From NCBI GenBank assembly GCA_020796225.1, contig CM036758.1, positions 72,132,366 through 72,196,365 on the forward strand: 64,000 bases of DNA, given 5' to 3'. The notes under the pieces are model-generated. The model was not told the DNA's origin, made no database searches, and saw only the letters and a list, made by a program, of their open reading frames with translations. The position numbers and the translations under genes are program-made. Source of the stretch: Arion vulgaris. Lineage: Eukaryota; Mollusca; Gastropoda; Stylommatophora; Arionidae. Position 1 is the stretch's first letter, and every line of letters starts with the position of its first letter. Below are positions 9,127 through 19,329 of this stretch, piece by piece.

Positions 9127-9270
9127 TCATAGAGCAAATAGGCAACATTAAATCATTAAATCAAATTCCGAGCAGCTCTCTATTGAAAGAACATGAGAAC
9201 AAGGATTTTTTTTTTTTGCAAGAACCCCAGAGGAAGCAAGGGAAGAAAATAATATGATGAACAAATAAAC

Positions 9271-9497
9271 AGTGTACAGGTATTAAGAGCTTCCGAAAAG
9301 ACAAATAGACAAACATAGAATTCGAACCACTTACCCTCCCTTTTATACATGTTTTTTAAATTTATCTTTGGCTGGTTGTGCTCGTAAGGACGCTCGTATA
9401 GCTAGGCTAGGTTAGGCGAAGGGTGTCGTAAGAAATGAGAATAAGCGGTTCGAATCCTGTGTTTGTCTATTTGTTTTTCTCTTAATACCTGTACACT
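9271..9497. mobile_element. Element with ~56-63-bp terminal inverted repeats (family Q)
   Basis: The left arm 9271-9333 (agtgtacaggtattaagag ... gaaccactta) is inverted at 9442-9497 (taagcggttcgaatcc ... aatacctgtacact). Each arm holds a tRNA B-box-like ggttcgaatcc. It may therefore be a MITE or two tRNA-derived pieces in inverted orientation. The centre has gtgctcgtaaggacgctcgt. A partial copy, split by two insertions, lies at 44585-45520. Confidence 0.7.
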
Positions 9498-9539
9498 ATT
9501 GAAAAAACACAGATGTTCCGTGTTTTTACACGCTTAAAC

Positions 9540-9770
9540 GTAACAAAGCCAACATGATTCGAAATACGTAAAAACTAAGTACTGTAGTTTTACAAAATAC
9601 AAAAACAATAACAATAGACAGCAACGTTTCAACCTGATGCGACATTGTCGGGTAAGGGCACACTAAAAAACATGAAAACAAAAATCAACAAAATGAACTA
9701 AGATGGTTATTTGCTAGACGATGTTGGAGATATTGAAAAGGAGATCGGAGCACTTATGGACATGTCTGTA
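9540..9770. mobile_element. Possible diverged Penelope-like terminal fragment
   Basis: Shares gttttacaaaatacaaaaac and cagcaacgtttc with the arms of the inverted element at 5.9-6.4 kb, but the following bases differ. The ribozyme-like core is degenerate. Weak support. Confidence 0.4.
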
Positions 9771-9773
9771 ATA

Positions 9774-10085
9774 ATAATAATTCCTCTCGTACAGTTATAT
9801 ACATAGTTATTACATAGGGCCTGCGAGTAATTTCTCCATACCACTCTATCCTGGGCAACTCGCTCAATCTCATCTATGGACTGAGACCGATATTTCTTGT
9901 CTCTTTCAGCAAAGTTCGTTTCAGGGTCTCCTTAGCGTCCTTTCTTGCAAGTTTCTGTAGCTCTTTCAATTTATTGTGATGAGGTAGCTGGCCTCACGCA
10001 CAAGTCCTCCTCCTTTTCATCCGGGCTTGGAACCGGCATAGACAGAGTTACAAGTCTGTAGTGCAACGAAAATATTCCAAACAAA
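9774..10085 (-). pseudogene. LINE-R 3' end
   Basis: On the minus strand this matches the C-terminal region seen more clearly at 18187-18411 (Gly-Arg-Pro-Lys-Glu-Thr motif). The ATA-repeat tail is at 9770-9782. The right part (about 9985-10085) has no match elsewhere in the window and may be more upstream sequence. Confidence 0.65.
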
Positions 10086-10107
10086 AACTGAACAGAACTC
10101 TTATGAT

Positions 10108-10925
10108 AAAATCATGACATCTGATAGATTTGATGAAAGTATAGTTTTCTTTTTCTCCAAAATCATGACATCTGATAGATTTGATGAAAGTCTAGTTTTC
10201 TTTTTCTTCAAAATCATGACATCTGATAGATTTGATGAAAGTCTAGTTTTCTTTTTCTTCAAAATCATGACATCTGATAGATTTGATGAAAGTCTAGTTT
10301 TCTTTTTCTTCAAAATCATGACATCTGATAGATTTGATGAAAGTCTAGTTTTCTTTTTCCCCAAAATCATGACATCTGATAGATTTGATGAAAGTCTAGT
10401 TTTCTTTTTCTTCAAAATCATGACATCTGATAGATTTGATGAAAGTCTAGTTTTCTTTTTCTTCAAAATCATGACATCTGATAGATTTGATGAAAGTCTA
10501 GTTTTCTTTTTCTCCAAAATCATGACATCTGATAGATTTGATGAAAGTCTAGTTTTCTTTTTCTTCAAAATCATGACATCTGATAGATTTGATGAAAGTC
10601 TAGTTTTCTTTTTCTTCAAAATCATGACATCTGATAGATTTGATGAAAGTCTAGTTTTCTTTTTCTTCAAAATCATGACATCTGATAGATTTGATGAAAG
10701 TCTAGTTTTCTTTTTCTCCAAAATCATGACATCTGATAGATTTGATGAAAGTCTAGTTTTCTTTTTCTTCAAAATCATGACATCTGATAGATTTGATGAA
10801 AGTCTAGTTTTCTTTTTCTTCAAAATCATGACATCTGATAGATTTGATGAAAGTCTAGTTTTCTTTTTCTTCAAAATCATGACATCTGATAGATTTGATG
10901 AAAGTCTAGTTTTCTTTTTCTCCAA
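10108..10925 (-). repeat. Tandem array, 51-bp unit, 16 copies
   Basis: Each unit reads aaaatcatgacatctgatag, atttgatgaaagtctag, ttttctttttcttc on the plus strand, with few differences (ctcc or cccc for cttc). The 17-codon period gives open frames of 322 and 276 codons. On the minus strand the unit contains agaaaactagac, shared with the 36-bp unit at 6.8-7.2 kb. LINE-L's 3' end lies ~280 bp to the right. Confidence 0.96.
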
Positions 10926-11200
10926 GTTCAAACAAAATTTATTTCTTTGTCCAGGGAGTATTCTCTGTCGTAAATCTTCTTCAATATTTCATCTGACAAC
11001 GTCAAGCGCAACACACCTGGCACAAGATAGAAAACTAATCTCCCACGACGATTTACGGCAAATGTGGTTTAAGATAAGATAAGAAGATAATATTTCATCT
11101 GTTGTCAATGATAGTCCATTAACTACATAGATATTTGTCCAGGTTTGGATGTATTTGTCCAATACAAAACATTTTTAATTCCTTCTAGCAATTTGTCTAC
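10926..11200 (-). pseudogene. Short coding-like remnant of unknown origin, split by LINE-U
   Basis: If the LINE-U insertion (10996-11088) is skipped, the minus strand reads about 40 codons without a stop (DKYIQTWTNIYVVNGLSLTT, then DEILKKIYDREYSLDKEINF). I do not recognise a family. Its position beyond LINE-L and before the 51-bp array suggests it belongs to a transposable element. Confidence 0.35.
10996..11088 (+). mobile_element. 93-bp LINE-U insertion with perfect 13-bp target-site duplication
   Basis: Flanked by aatatttcatctg at 10983-10995 and 11089-11101. The insert begins acaacgtcaagcgcaacaca, matching 990-1085, and ends in aagataagataagaagat. This is an extremely 5'-truncated LINE insertion. 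Confidence 0.92.
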
Positions 11201-11209
11201 AGACTTTGC

Positions 11210-11440
11210 AATTCTTCTTCTCTTCCACCATTTACTTATTTATAGAAGTGTTGGGGGTGTAGTGATCTTGTGTGTGCCTGTTTTAACGCACTTTGTAAGC
11301 TGATATACATTTTCGTAAGCTTGTTCTTGATGCCGTCGCTCCATCTTTTGCGTGGTTTGCCTCTTGCTTTGTAATCATGATACTTTTTCTGTGTGGCTCT
11401 CTGTGGTAGGAGATACCAGGGCATTCTTGTCAGGTTTGCA
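11210..11440 (-). pseudogene. LINE-L 3' end
   Basis: The minus strand reads PWYLLPQRATQKKYHDYKAR and GKPRKRWSDGIKNKL, the C-terminal Gly-x-Pro-Arg-Lys-Arg-Trp motif of LINE-L. It matches 7355-7490 and 7706-7800 without the LINE-M interruption. Confidence 0.78.
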
Positions 11441-11449
11441 AATCATTTC

Positions 11450-11704
11450 TTCTCTTCTTCTCTGCGTTCGTTCTTTACAACCAATTTTAATCACTTTTGT
11501 GATATGTTTGATCTTTGTCAAGAACGTGTATACGTTGCACATTGGTTTGGTAGGCCCCTAAACGCATAGACTTCTACACGTTTAGGACACGTGCATCCGA
11601 TTTCAGCCAAACCTCCTTAGTTGCCTCTTACGGCATGCGTGACACGAAACAGTGGTTATATTCTTTACACCCCAAATTTGGGCCCCGGTAACCACTCGGC
11701 GGCC
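11450..11704 (-). mobile_element. SINE-E, full length
   Basis: Starts at a TCT-rich tail, passes the shared tail (tgtgatatgtttgatctttg, aagaacgtgtatacgttgca) and core (tgcctcttacggcatgcg), and ends with the head (ccaaatttgggccccggtaa, ccactcggcgg). Copies lie at 33848, 44336, 45210 and 56489. Confidence 0.88.
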
Positions 11705-12092
11705 GATGGAAATAAGTAATAACGTTTATAATAAAGAGAAGATGAAGATATGTTGGGCGTACTATGAGAACAACTGATCAACGAATTACAAAGCAGGCAT
11801 TGAAGTGGGATACGAAGGGTTAAAGAAAGACATGACGCTGTAGAGAAACTTTGAAGTAAACTTTATTGAGAGCGGGGAGAAACATGGGACACACTTCCAT
11901 AAACGATATTCTTCTTCTCTTCGTCTTTCGATCGTTCTAGGCTAGTTTTTATCATTCTATTGTGATATGTAAACAGCCAAACATAAGAACGTAATGTACG
12001 TGCACCAACCTTCAGCACCTATTGGAGCACAGTTGCTTATCCTTCGGTGGAGTGTTTGATTTCAGCCAGCGTTTGTGTGTGGTACGCTTTCC

Positions 12093-12231
12093 ATTGTTGC
12101 CGGAGCTACGGAGTTCGTGCTTTGTGCAATACTCTCGGCAGGTGGCGTGCCATTTCTGCGGAGAGGACCGAGCCATATGGGGTAAAACCCGGTGCAATGA
12201 AGGCAGTCCTTCGGCTTTAAAACCCTTTAAA
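12093..12231 (+). mobile_element. SINE-A, 5'-truncated, with perfect 9-bp duplication
   Basis: Flanked by acgctttcc at 12084-12092 and 12232-12240. It lacks the tRNA-derived head, starts at attgttgccggagctacgga, and ends ggctttaaaaccctttaaa. It was inserted into SINE-S. Confidence 0.9.
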
Positions 12232-12488
12232 ACGCTTTCCGCTAGCCTTTGGCTGTCCCCAGCCGAAAACCCACAAGGCAGCGGGCTGCCATTTTCTTTC
12301 AGGGCAGCGACCCTTAGACGGCCTGCCCTCCTTGACTTATGAGCGCCATCTGTCAAGCAAAACTGGTCGTTTTAATGAACACCTTGGTTTGCCGCCCGTT
12401 CAGGTTTGTTTACGGTTTGCTCCGCTAGCCTTAGATTGTCCCCAATTAAACTAGAAGGCAGTATTAGTTCCCTGCGAGCGGAAACGCG

Positions 12489-12700
12489 CACTGGCTTTAC
12501 CTCTGCTGGGTTTTCCAGTTGTACTGCACATTTGGGTGGGATGCACACCCTATTGCATGCCATGCTTGTCGCTGCCGCGCTTGCCGTGCTTGCACTGGCT
12601 TTACCTCTGCTGGGAATTCCAGTTGTTCTCCTCATGTGGGTGGGACGAACACCCTCTTGCCTGCCATGCTCGCCGCTGCAGTGCTTGCCTCGCTTTCCGC
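12489..12700 (+). repeat. Imperfect duplication, 104-bp period, two copies
   Basis: cactggctttacctctgctg begins at 12489 and again at 12593. The copies have diverged. The SINE-S copy at 26.9 kb has a single equivalent segment. Confidence 0.8.
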
Positions 12701-12756
12701 GCTTGTCGTGCCGGTCTGCTCCTCGTTGGGGCCCACTATGGCTTATAAACGATATT

Positions 12757-13925
12757 GACCGAGATACTAATAATAGAGCGGTATGGAGAAACTGCTTACA
12801 TGTCTTAAGTACGTATAACGGTGCAAGAGGAATATAATAGTATAATAATTGATGGCTATTATCAAGAGTTGCATTAGGTAAAAGAACAAACCCTATCGCA
12901 GAGAGGTTAAGAGTTGAACACTCGAAGAGACATCAGGACGGAGGTGGCAACAACGTCCATAGAGTCCCATGGAATAATTGTGGAAGACTTTTCCTGGCAG
13001 AACGGTCTTGCTTGTCACAATTTCATCATCGCCGTGAATTCATTCCTTCCTTTCGTTCTCTTGAAACAGTGTCTATATATTCAACGTTACCTCTTGTATA
13101 AACTTACTGTTTTGGTAGCTCACACAGAGGTACGTGTTGTTTTGTGTCCAGTGTTGTTTCAACAGGCAAATGAGTTTGCCTCAGTATATCGAGATAGAGG
13201 GCGCCGCACTGCACATGCAATAGTGTCCGTCACAGGGCGAGTGCCAAAATGTTTAGAATACATTGACATACTCATTATGTGTTAGTGAACGGCAACCTGA
13301 TTACTACAGTGCACCTCTTGGCTGGTTGCCTCTTGGCTGGTTGCCTCTTGGCTGGTTGCCTCCGGTTTCATCACTCTTTTTTCTGGAACAGACTGTGGTT
13401 TAGCTTGAAGAATAGGAAGGTTGTAAAAGAAGTTGGAGACAAGACAAGACAAAGATTCCCTTCTCAAGAGAGAGGAGGGCTGCCATAGCAGTGGACTGAG
13501 TTGGTTGGAGTCAGAGCAGCTACCTTTGTCAGGATTGGGGGAGGGGGAGGGGTGAGGAGGTTCAGTGCTGTCACTATGGGACGTCACTTTGTTCCCTGCC
13601 CTTTTGTCTGGCCATTCACCTTTTGTCGGCTTGGGTAGACCTGCCAGAAGTAAGATGATCGCCTACATAGCCTGAAGACCCACAGTATGGTAGATTAATT
13701 AATGTGGAGTTCGTCTTGAATTGTAGCATGTGCATGTATAAAGCACATCTTATATACTATCGATAGGGCCGAAGGATAAGAGCTCAAGTGCCGCTGGATC
13801 ATTGAAGAAAAAGAAGAAGAGGAAGAGGATATATTATGGACTAAACACGAAATAATACAAATAACAACAGCAGCATGTCAGTTTCACCAACAAAATTGAA
13901 ATCGTTACGCAAAATCGCTCGCTCA
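12757..13925. other. Unassigned stretch with a small 15-bp repeat
   Basis: No recognised coding or mobile sequence. At 13315-13360 the unit tcttggctggttgcc is repeated three times. Short open frames here have no features. Confidence 0.5.
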
Positions 13926-14150
13926 CTTGATGATCATCATAATCATCAGGTTCCGTGCCGGCTGGCGTAGACGATCATGGATCTCCACAAATCTCTGTCG
14001 TTGGTATTTGCTATCACCTCAGATGTTGACGCTCTACCGCGTCATGAAGTCAGGATATCCAAAATTTTCTCTGTCTTCCTCTGTCTCGTCAACCCTCGAT
14101 TTTACCGGTTGTCACAGTGTGTTCTAAACCTCCTCTCCTCATCACATGCT
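13925..14150 (-). pseudogene. LINE-I 3' end
   Basis: Reverse complement of the 21.78-21.98 kb end of the LINE-I copy (gaggttt-type HVMRRGGL region, then the segment over atcgtctacgccagccggca). Short and degenerate. A similar fragment lies at 63158-63430. Confidence 0.7.
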
Positions 14151-14259
14151 CACTTGATACAACTATAAATTGTTTCCGTACTCTTATCGAAATACAAAGA
14201 GCATACATATTCCAAGTGGCAACGTATTGATGTGAAAACAGGGACACTTAAAAATGCAG

Positions 14260-14675
14260 AGAAAAATGTTTGCATTTGAATATAAGTGTTACAGAAAATT
14301 CCTCCGTATTACATGAACAGAGAAGAGAACAAATAGATCTATCCAGAAAGAACTCAAAATCAAAGAAAACTGGATGATGCTACAAATAAGAGTGAGAAAA
14401 TTGAGATATTTGAACATATAAAAAGACATGAATATCATGAGAACATTAACATCAAAAAGACATGAATATCATGAGAACATTAACATCAAATGATCATTAT
14501 GGAAGTAGGCATCCTCGCAAAGAGAAGTGGAAATTCACGAAGAACCTGAATTCAAGATGTAACTGATGGTTTTGGGCATTGCGGCTGTAGGCGCAGGACA
14601 TCTGAGAGAAAGAAATTCCGAAGGATTGTTAGGGTGGCAGAGTTCTGCTCAGGACACGTTGTTTGATGATGATGA
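14260..14675 (+). pseudogene. LINE-C 3' end, plus orientation
   Basis: Contains tgtttgcatttgaatataag, tgttacagaaaattcctcc, aacaaatagatctatccaga, then ggacatctgagagaaagaaa and gcagagttctgctcaggaca, the same series that runs on the minus strand in other copies. A 34-bp segment (gacatgaatatcatgagaac) is duplicated at 14425 and 14459. Non-functional. Confidence 0.78.
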
Positions 14676-14847
14676 TGACACTATGAAACAGGAAATAGAA
14701 TTTATGGAGAACGAAAATTGGATACTTCGCTTTCAAATATTCAGATCTGAAACTTCTTCTTCTTCACTGAACTCCCCTTGAAGCATAAGACATCAACAAA
14801 GTTCCTTCAACCAGATCTGTCTTGAGCAAGCCAGTCTTACCTGTGTG

Positions 14848-15080
14848 TTGCCGGGCTCTCAATGGAAGTAAAGAATAGTAATACTGGGACCTACAAGGTG
14901 AATGAGGTGGAGGCTTATGGAAGCTACCCTGGTAAGTAAAAAGCGTCGCAGAAATCGGATGTGCTGGCCTACTTGTAGACGCATAACTGGCACAACGTAC
15001 AATCGCTCTTAAGCTCAGATCACATACAAATCACAAAGAGTGGTTAACAAGTGGTCGATATGGAACGTTCGAGAAGAAGA
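14848..15080 (+). mobile_element. SINE-D, damaged core
   Basis: Carries agaatagtaatactgggacc and an altered core (aggtgaatgaggtggaggct), then aagctaccctggtaagtaaa and the shared tail to cgagaagaagaaaa. Confidence 0.8.
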
Positions 15081-15084
15081 AAAG

Positions 15085-15310
15085 CCAGCGTGGTTCAAAC
15101 CCAGGTCACTTACACCTCTTCTCCCTTTCTATTCACAGCTCGTCTTCACATCTTCCCATGTCCCCCACCCTCCGCACCCCATTTCAAAGCCACATGTACG
15201 TGTCTTGTCCATCGCATTCTTAATGTATGTCCCAACCATCTCCATCTCCCTCCTTTTATTTCCTCTCTGATTTTGTTGATGCCTGTGCGCCTGGTGATCT
15301 CAGCACCTGG
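15085..15310 (-). pseudogene. LINE-T C-terminal fragment
   Basis: The minus strand reads EITRRTGINKIREEIKGGRW and RWLGHTLRMRWTRHVHVALK, a diverged Arg-Arg-Trp-x-Trp-x-Gly-His segment like the better copy at 56945-57290. Non-functional. Confidence 0.68.
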
Positions 15311-15844
15311 CACTCTCCCCGGTCAAGATCGTATACTTCTTCCACTTAAACACCAAATATCATTACGTTCTGCGAGAGTAGTATACAACTAAACATAAAC
15401 ATCATTCCAAATCGTATTCCAAACCTTCCTTCAATCCTTATTCCAAAACCATATTCGAAAAACTTACTCCAAAAAAGAACACATTGCACAGGATTCCATC
15501 CCGCAACTTATGTTTTTGAGAGAATTTAAGATAGAAGTTTACTACATAAAAAGTAGTTGGAAACACCTGCATTGCCGGTAACAACTAATTGTAAACAATG
15601 TTCTGCTGTTAAGACATGCAAAATGCAAAGCAAGTCAATGTATTTAAAATTGTGTGCTCGCGGGTGGAAGACTTCCACGGATTCACCTGGACATATGGCG
15701 CGTGATTTTAGGACCACCCAGAAGAAGTAGGTAAAGTAGGGAAATTGGAATCACTGCCCCTAGAAAAATTATTGGTTTTACTTCTGAATGGAAACTTTTT
15801 CTTTTAGTGGGGTAGGTTAGGGGAATTATTGCCTCGAAATGTAT

Positions 15845-16990
15845 TTTATCATCATCAAATAGCTTGTCCTGAGCAGAACGTTGCCACCCCAACAGTCCTT
15901 TGTAATTTATCTCTCTCATAGACCAGATGTCCTGCCTCTGCAGCTGTCATGTTCAAACCATCAGTTACATCTTGAATCCATCTTCTCCGTGGTCTTCCAC
16001 TTCTCTTTAACGGTATGCCTCGTTTCATGATGGTCTTCTCCAGCCCTTCGTGTCTTTTTTTTATGTCCAAAATATTTCAATTTTATCTTTATTATTTGTA
16101 GCATCAGCCATTTTTCTTTGATTTTGAGTTCTTTCTGGATAGATCTCTTCTCTTCCCTGTCGATGATATCTGAAGTACTATTCTGTTCATGATATATGAA
16201 GTACTATTCTGTCTATGATATAGGAAGTACTATTCTGTCTATGATATATGAAGTACTATTCTGTCGATGATATATGAAGTACTATTCTGTCTATGATATA
16301 GGAAGTACTATTCTGTCTATGATATATGAAGTACTATTCTGTCTATGATATATGAAGTACTATTCTGTCTATGATATATGAAGTACTATTCTGTCTATGA
16401 TATATGAAGTACTATTCTCTTCATGATATATGAAGTACTATTCTGTCCATGATATATGAAGTACTATTCTCTTCATGATATATGAAGTACTATTCTGTTC
16501 ATGATATATGAAGTACTATTCTGTTCATGATATATGAAGTACTATTCTGTCCATGATATATGAAGTACTATTCTGTTCATGATATATGAAGTACTATTAT
16601 GTTCATGATATATGAAGTACTATTCTGTTCATGATATATGAAGTACTATTCTGTTCATGATATATGAAGTACTATTCTGTTCATGATATATGAAGTACTA
16701 TTCTGTTCATGATATATGAAGTACTATTCTGTCTATGATATATGAAGTACTATTCTGTCTATGATATATTAAGTACTATTCTGTCTATGATATATGAAGT
16801 ACTATTCTGTTCATGATATATGAAGTACTATTCTGTCTATGATATATGAAGTACTATTCTGTCTATGATATATGAAGTACTATTCTGTTCATGATATATG
16901 AAGTACTATTCTGTCTATGATATATGAAGTACTATTCTGTTCATGATATATGAAGTACTATTCTGTAACACTTATATTCAAAGTCCTTTT
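15845..16990 (-). pseudogene. LINE-C 3' end expanded by a 26-bp array
   Basis: The left part (15845-16150) matches other LINE-C copies (aaatagcttgtcctgagcag, ccagatgtcctgcctctgca). The right edge, tctgtaacacttatattcaa, is the normal continuation. Between them, a segment present once in other copies has become an array. Confidence 0.88.
16157..16968 (-). repeat. Tandem array, 26-bp unit, about 31 copies, inside LINE-C
   Basis: Unit: atgatatatgaagtactatt followed by ctgttc or ctgtct. Spacing measured at 16621 and 16647 is 26 bp. The single-copy counterparts at 5519-5540 and 1540-1565 (catgatatacggaagactct, tctgtaacac) show its origin. Confidence 0.96.
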
Positions 16991-17059
16991 TATCACGTCC
17001 TAAAAATATTTGCCCTATGGTCAAATACGTGCTTTGTACCCTATTGTTAGCAATGTGTG

Positions 17060-17221
17060 CAGTGGCGGCTGGTCATTAAGGGCCAGTGGGGCCTGACCCC
17101 ACCAAAAAATGTTAACGTGTATTTATTATTTAATAAATTAAATTATAACCTAACCCAAAGCCATGATTTTCCCGAAAATTTGTCTGGCCCCATCAACAAA
17201 AACGATTACGAGCCGCCACTG
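17060..17221 (+). mobile_element. hAT-like MITE with 8-bp duplication (7 of 8 match)
   Basis: Starts cagtggcggctggt and ends acgagccgccactg. Flanks are aatgtgtg (17052-17059) and aatgtatg (17222-17229). The body contains taaattataacctaacccaa, as in the other copies. Confidence 0.87.
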
Positions 17222-17326
17222 AATGTATGCATGAAGACAACCTAAATGCTTTGTTTCAAATCACGAAAAGTACGTTGTCCTGAAGTCTTGAAATTGATTG
17301 TCCATGTAATCGTAAAACAATACCAT

Positions 17327-18180
17327 CGAAAGTGCTTAGATGTAGGAACTAGAAGTGCTAGATTAGGAACTGAAAGTGCTTAGATGTAGGAACTAGAAAG
17401 TGCTTAGATGTAGGAACTAGAAAGTGCTTAGATGTAGGAACTAGAAAGTGCTTAGATGTAGGAACTAGAAAGTGCTTAGATGTAGGAACTAGAAAGTGCT
17501 TAGATGTAGGAACTGAAAGTGCTTAGATGTAGGAACTAGAAAGTGCTTAGATGTAGGAACTAGAAAGTGCTTAGATGTAGGAACTAGAAAGTGCTTAGAT
17601 TTAGGAACTGGAAAGTGCTTAGATTAGGAACTGAAAGTGCTTAGATGTAGGAACTGGAAAGTGCTTAGATTTAGAACTAGAAGTGCTAGATCTAGGAACT
17701 AAAGTGCTTAGATTTAGGAACTGAAAGTGCTTAGATTAGGAACTAGAAAGTGCTTAGATTTAGGAACTGGAAAGTGCTTAGATGTAGGAACTGGAAAGTG
17801 CTTAGATTTAGGAACTGGAAAGTGCTTAGATGTAGGAACTGGAAAGTGCTTAGATGTAGGAACTGGAAAGTGCTTAGATGTAGGAACTAGAAAGTGCTTA
17901 GATGTAGGAACTGGAAAGTGCTTAGATGTAGGAACTAGAAAGTGCTTAGATGAAGGAACTGGAAAGTGCTTAGATTTAGGAACTGGAAAGTGCTTAGATG
18001 TAGGAACTGGAAAGTGCTTAGATTAGGAACTGAAAGTGCTTAGATTTAGGAACTAGAAAGTGCTTAGATCTAGGAACTAGAAAGTACTTAGATTTAGGAA
18101 CTGGAAAGTGCTTAGATTTAGGAACTGGAAAGTGCTTAGATGTAGGAACTGGAAAGTGCTTAGATGTAGGCTCTAAAAGT
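17327..18180 (+). repeat. Tandem array, 24-bp unit, about 35 copies
   Basis: Unit: aaagtgcttagatgtaggaa followed by ctag or ctgg; some units are shortened by 1-2 bases. The array ends at 18180 where LINE-R was inserted, and a weak trace (aaagcactttattgtaggta) reappears at 18780. Open frames here follow from the 8-codon period. Confidence 0.95.
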
Positions 18181-18186
18181 GCTATA

Positions 18187-18411
18187 ATAATAATAATAAA
18201 AATTCCTCTCATACCGTTATAAGTTACATAGCGCCTGCAAGTAATTTATCCATACCACTCTATCCTGGGCAACTCGCTCAATCTCCTCCATGGAACTGAG
18301 ACAGTTATTTCTTGCCTCTCTCAGCAAATTTCGTTTCGGTGTCTCCTTAGGTCGTCCTCTCTTTCTTAAACCCTTTGCATACCACTTCAATGCCTGCTTT
18401 GATATTCGTTG
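18187..18411 (-). pseudogene. LINE-R 3' end with perfect 12-bp target-site duplication
   Basis: Flanked by aaaagtgctata at 18175-18186 and 18412-18423. The minus strand reads GLRKRGRPKETPKRNLLREA, RNNCLSSMEEIERVAQDRVV and WINYLQALCNL, a LINE C-terminus with Arg-Gly-Arg-Pro-Lys-Glu-Thr. The tail is an ATA/TAT repeat at the left edge. It was inserted at the edge of the 24-bp array. Confidence 0.9.
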
Positions 18412-18424
18412 AAAAGTGCTATAC

Positions 18425-18725
18425 TGCACGCAAATAAAAGCTCTTTCGGAGGATACAGCCCAGAGCATGACAGTATAAATACACTAAACAAAAAAGCACA
18501 GAACCCAATCTTCAGACCTGGAACGGGACACTGCGATCTCAGAGCACACCTCCATAGAATGGATCTCAAGAACTCGGCTGTCTGCAGCTGTTAACCACCA
18601 AAACAGTCCACATAGCACATCCTACAAGATTGTCCCAGCCTGAGCAGTGTGAGAATAGAAATCTGGCCAACAGAAGCAACATTACAAAACAAACTATGGG
18701 AGAACCAGTGAAGACCTCAAGCGCA
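18425..18725 (+). pseudogene. LINE-J-like C-terminus
   Basis: The plus-strand translation, with breaks, includes FRPGTGHCDLRAHLHRMDLK, a Cys-x-Cys end, HILQDCPSLSSVRIEIWP and TEATLQNKLWEN. His-x-Leu-Gln-Asp-Cys-Pro and Lys-Leu-Trp are classic C-terminal motifs of jockey/CR1-type LINEs. Frames are broken by stops. Confidence 0.75.
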
Positions 18726-18911
18726 CCGCCCTGTTTATGACACATACCGGAGTAGTCTCATAGTTGATCGCAGAAGAAGAAAGCACTTTATTGTAGGTAC
18801 TGGAAAGTGAGTACTGTAGACTATTGAAAGATGTTTGCTGTTTTGTATCCGCTTTGTAACTGCTCAGTAAACCACTAAAAGTGATTTCTTTCATGTCATT
18901 CTCCGTCTTCC

Positions 18912-19162
18912 AACACTCTATATCGACCACTTGTTAGCCACTCTTTGTGATTTGTATGTGATCTGAGCCTCTGGAGCGATTGCACGTTGTGCTAGTAATA
19001 CGCCTACAAGTAGACCAGCACATCCGATTTCTTCGACGCTTTATAGTTACTATGGTAGTTTCCCCAGGCCCCTACATCACGCGCTTCTTACGACATGCCT
19101 TGTAAGTTGCAGTGGTACTATTATTTGTTTCCCTTGCGGGCCCCGGCATCCCACGGGCGGTA
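18912..19162 (-). mobile_element. SINE-D, near full length, without a clear tail
   Basis: tatatcgaccacttgttagc, cacatccgatttcttcgacg, cttcttacgacatgccttgt and gcgggccccggcatcccacg follow the family order. Confidence 0.83.
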
Positions 19163-19329
19163 TCGTGTTATGATTTGGGGTATTCCCTGTACGAGAAAAT
19201 ACTTTGCAAACTTCTAAAATTGCTTTGTTTCAGTTCTCACATCATCCATATTTTTGACCAGAATGCGTCTATAAAAAGTGCTTAAACACATTCACTTCAT
19301 CCAAAGATCCGGCTTCAAGATGGTTTACT

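Larger units (their letters stand above)
11911..12744 (-). mobile_element. SINE-S, large composite repeat with 12-bp duplication
   Basis: Flanked by ataaacgatatt at 11899-11910 and 12745-12756. The left end is an AAG-type tail in reverse, followed by a diverged version of the SINE-D/E tail (tattgtgatatgtaaacagc). The rest (gctagcctttggctgtcccc, gggcagcgaccctta, gtttacggtttgctccgcta) matches 26499-27192. A truncated SINE-A sits inside. A GC-rich, hydrophobic 143-codon open frame (12406-12837) crosses it and is not credible as a gene. Confidence 0.75.

Noticed and set aside
10101..11082. 276- and 322-codon frames with regular peptide repeats
   Set aside because: The 51-bp unit is stop-free on both strands. 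The frames end soon after leaving the array.
12406..12837. 143-codon frame with a hydrophobic, Leu/Ala-rich core, like a signal peptide or membrane segment
   Set aside because: It lies in the GC-rich part of SINE-S, is not preserved in the second SINE-S copy, and crosses the element's end.
13282..13587. 101-codon minus-strand frame with repeated ATSQE
   Set aside because: It contains the 15-bp repeat and otherwise has no features; the length is expected by chance in this window.
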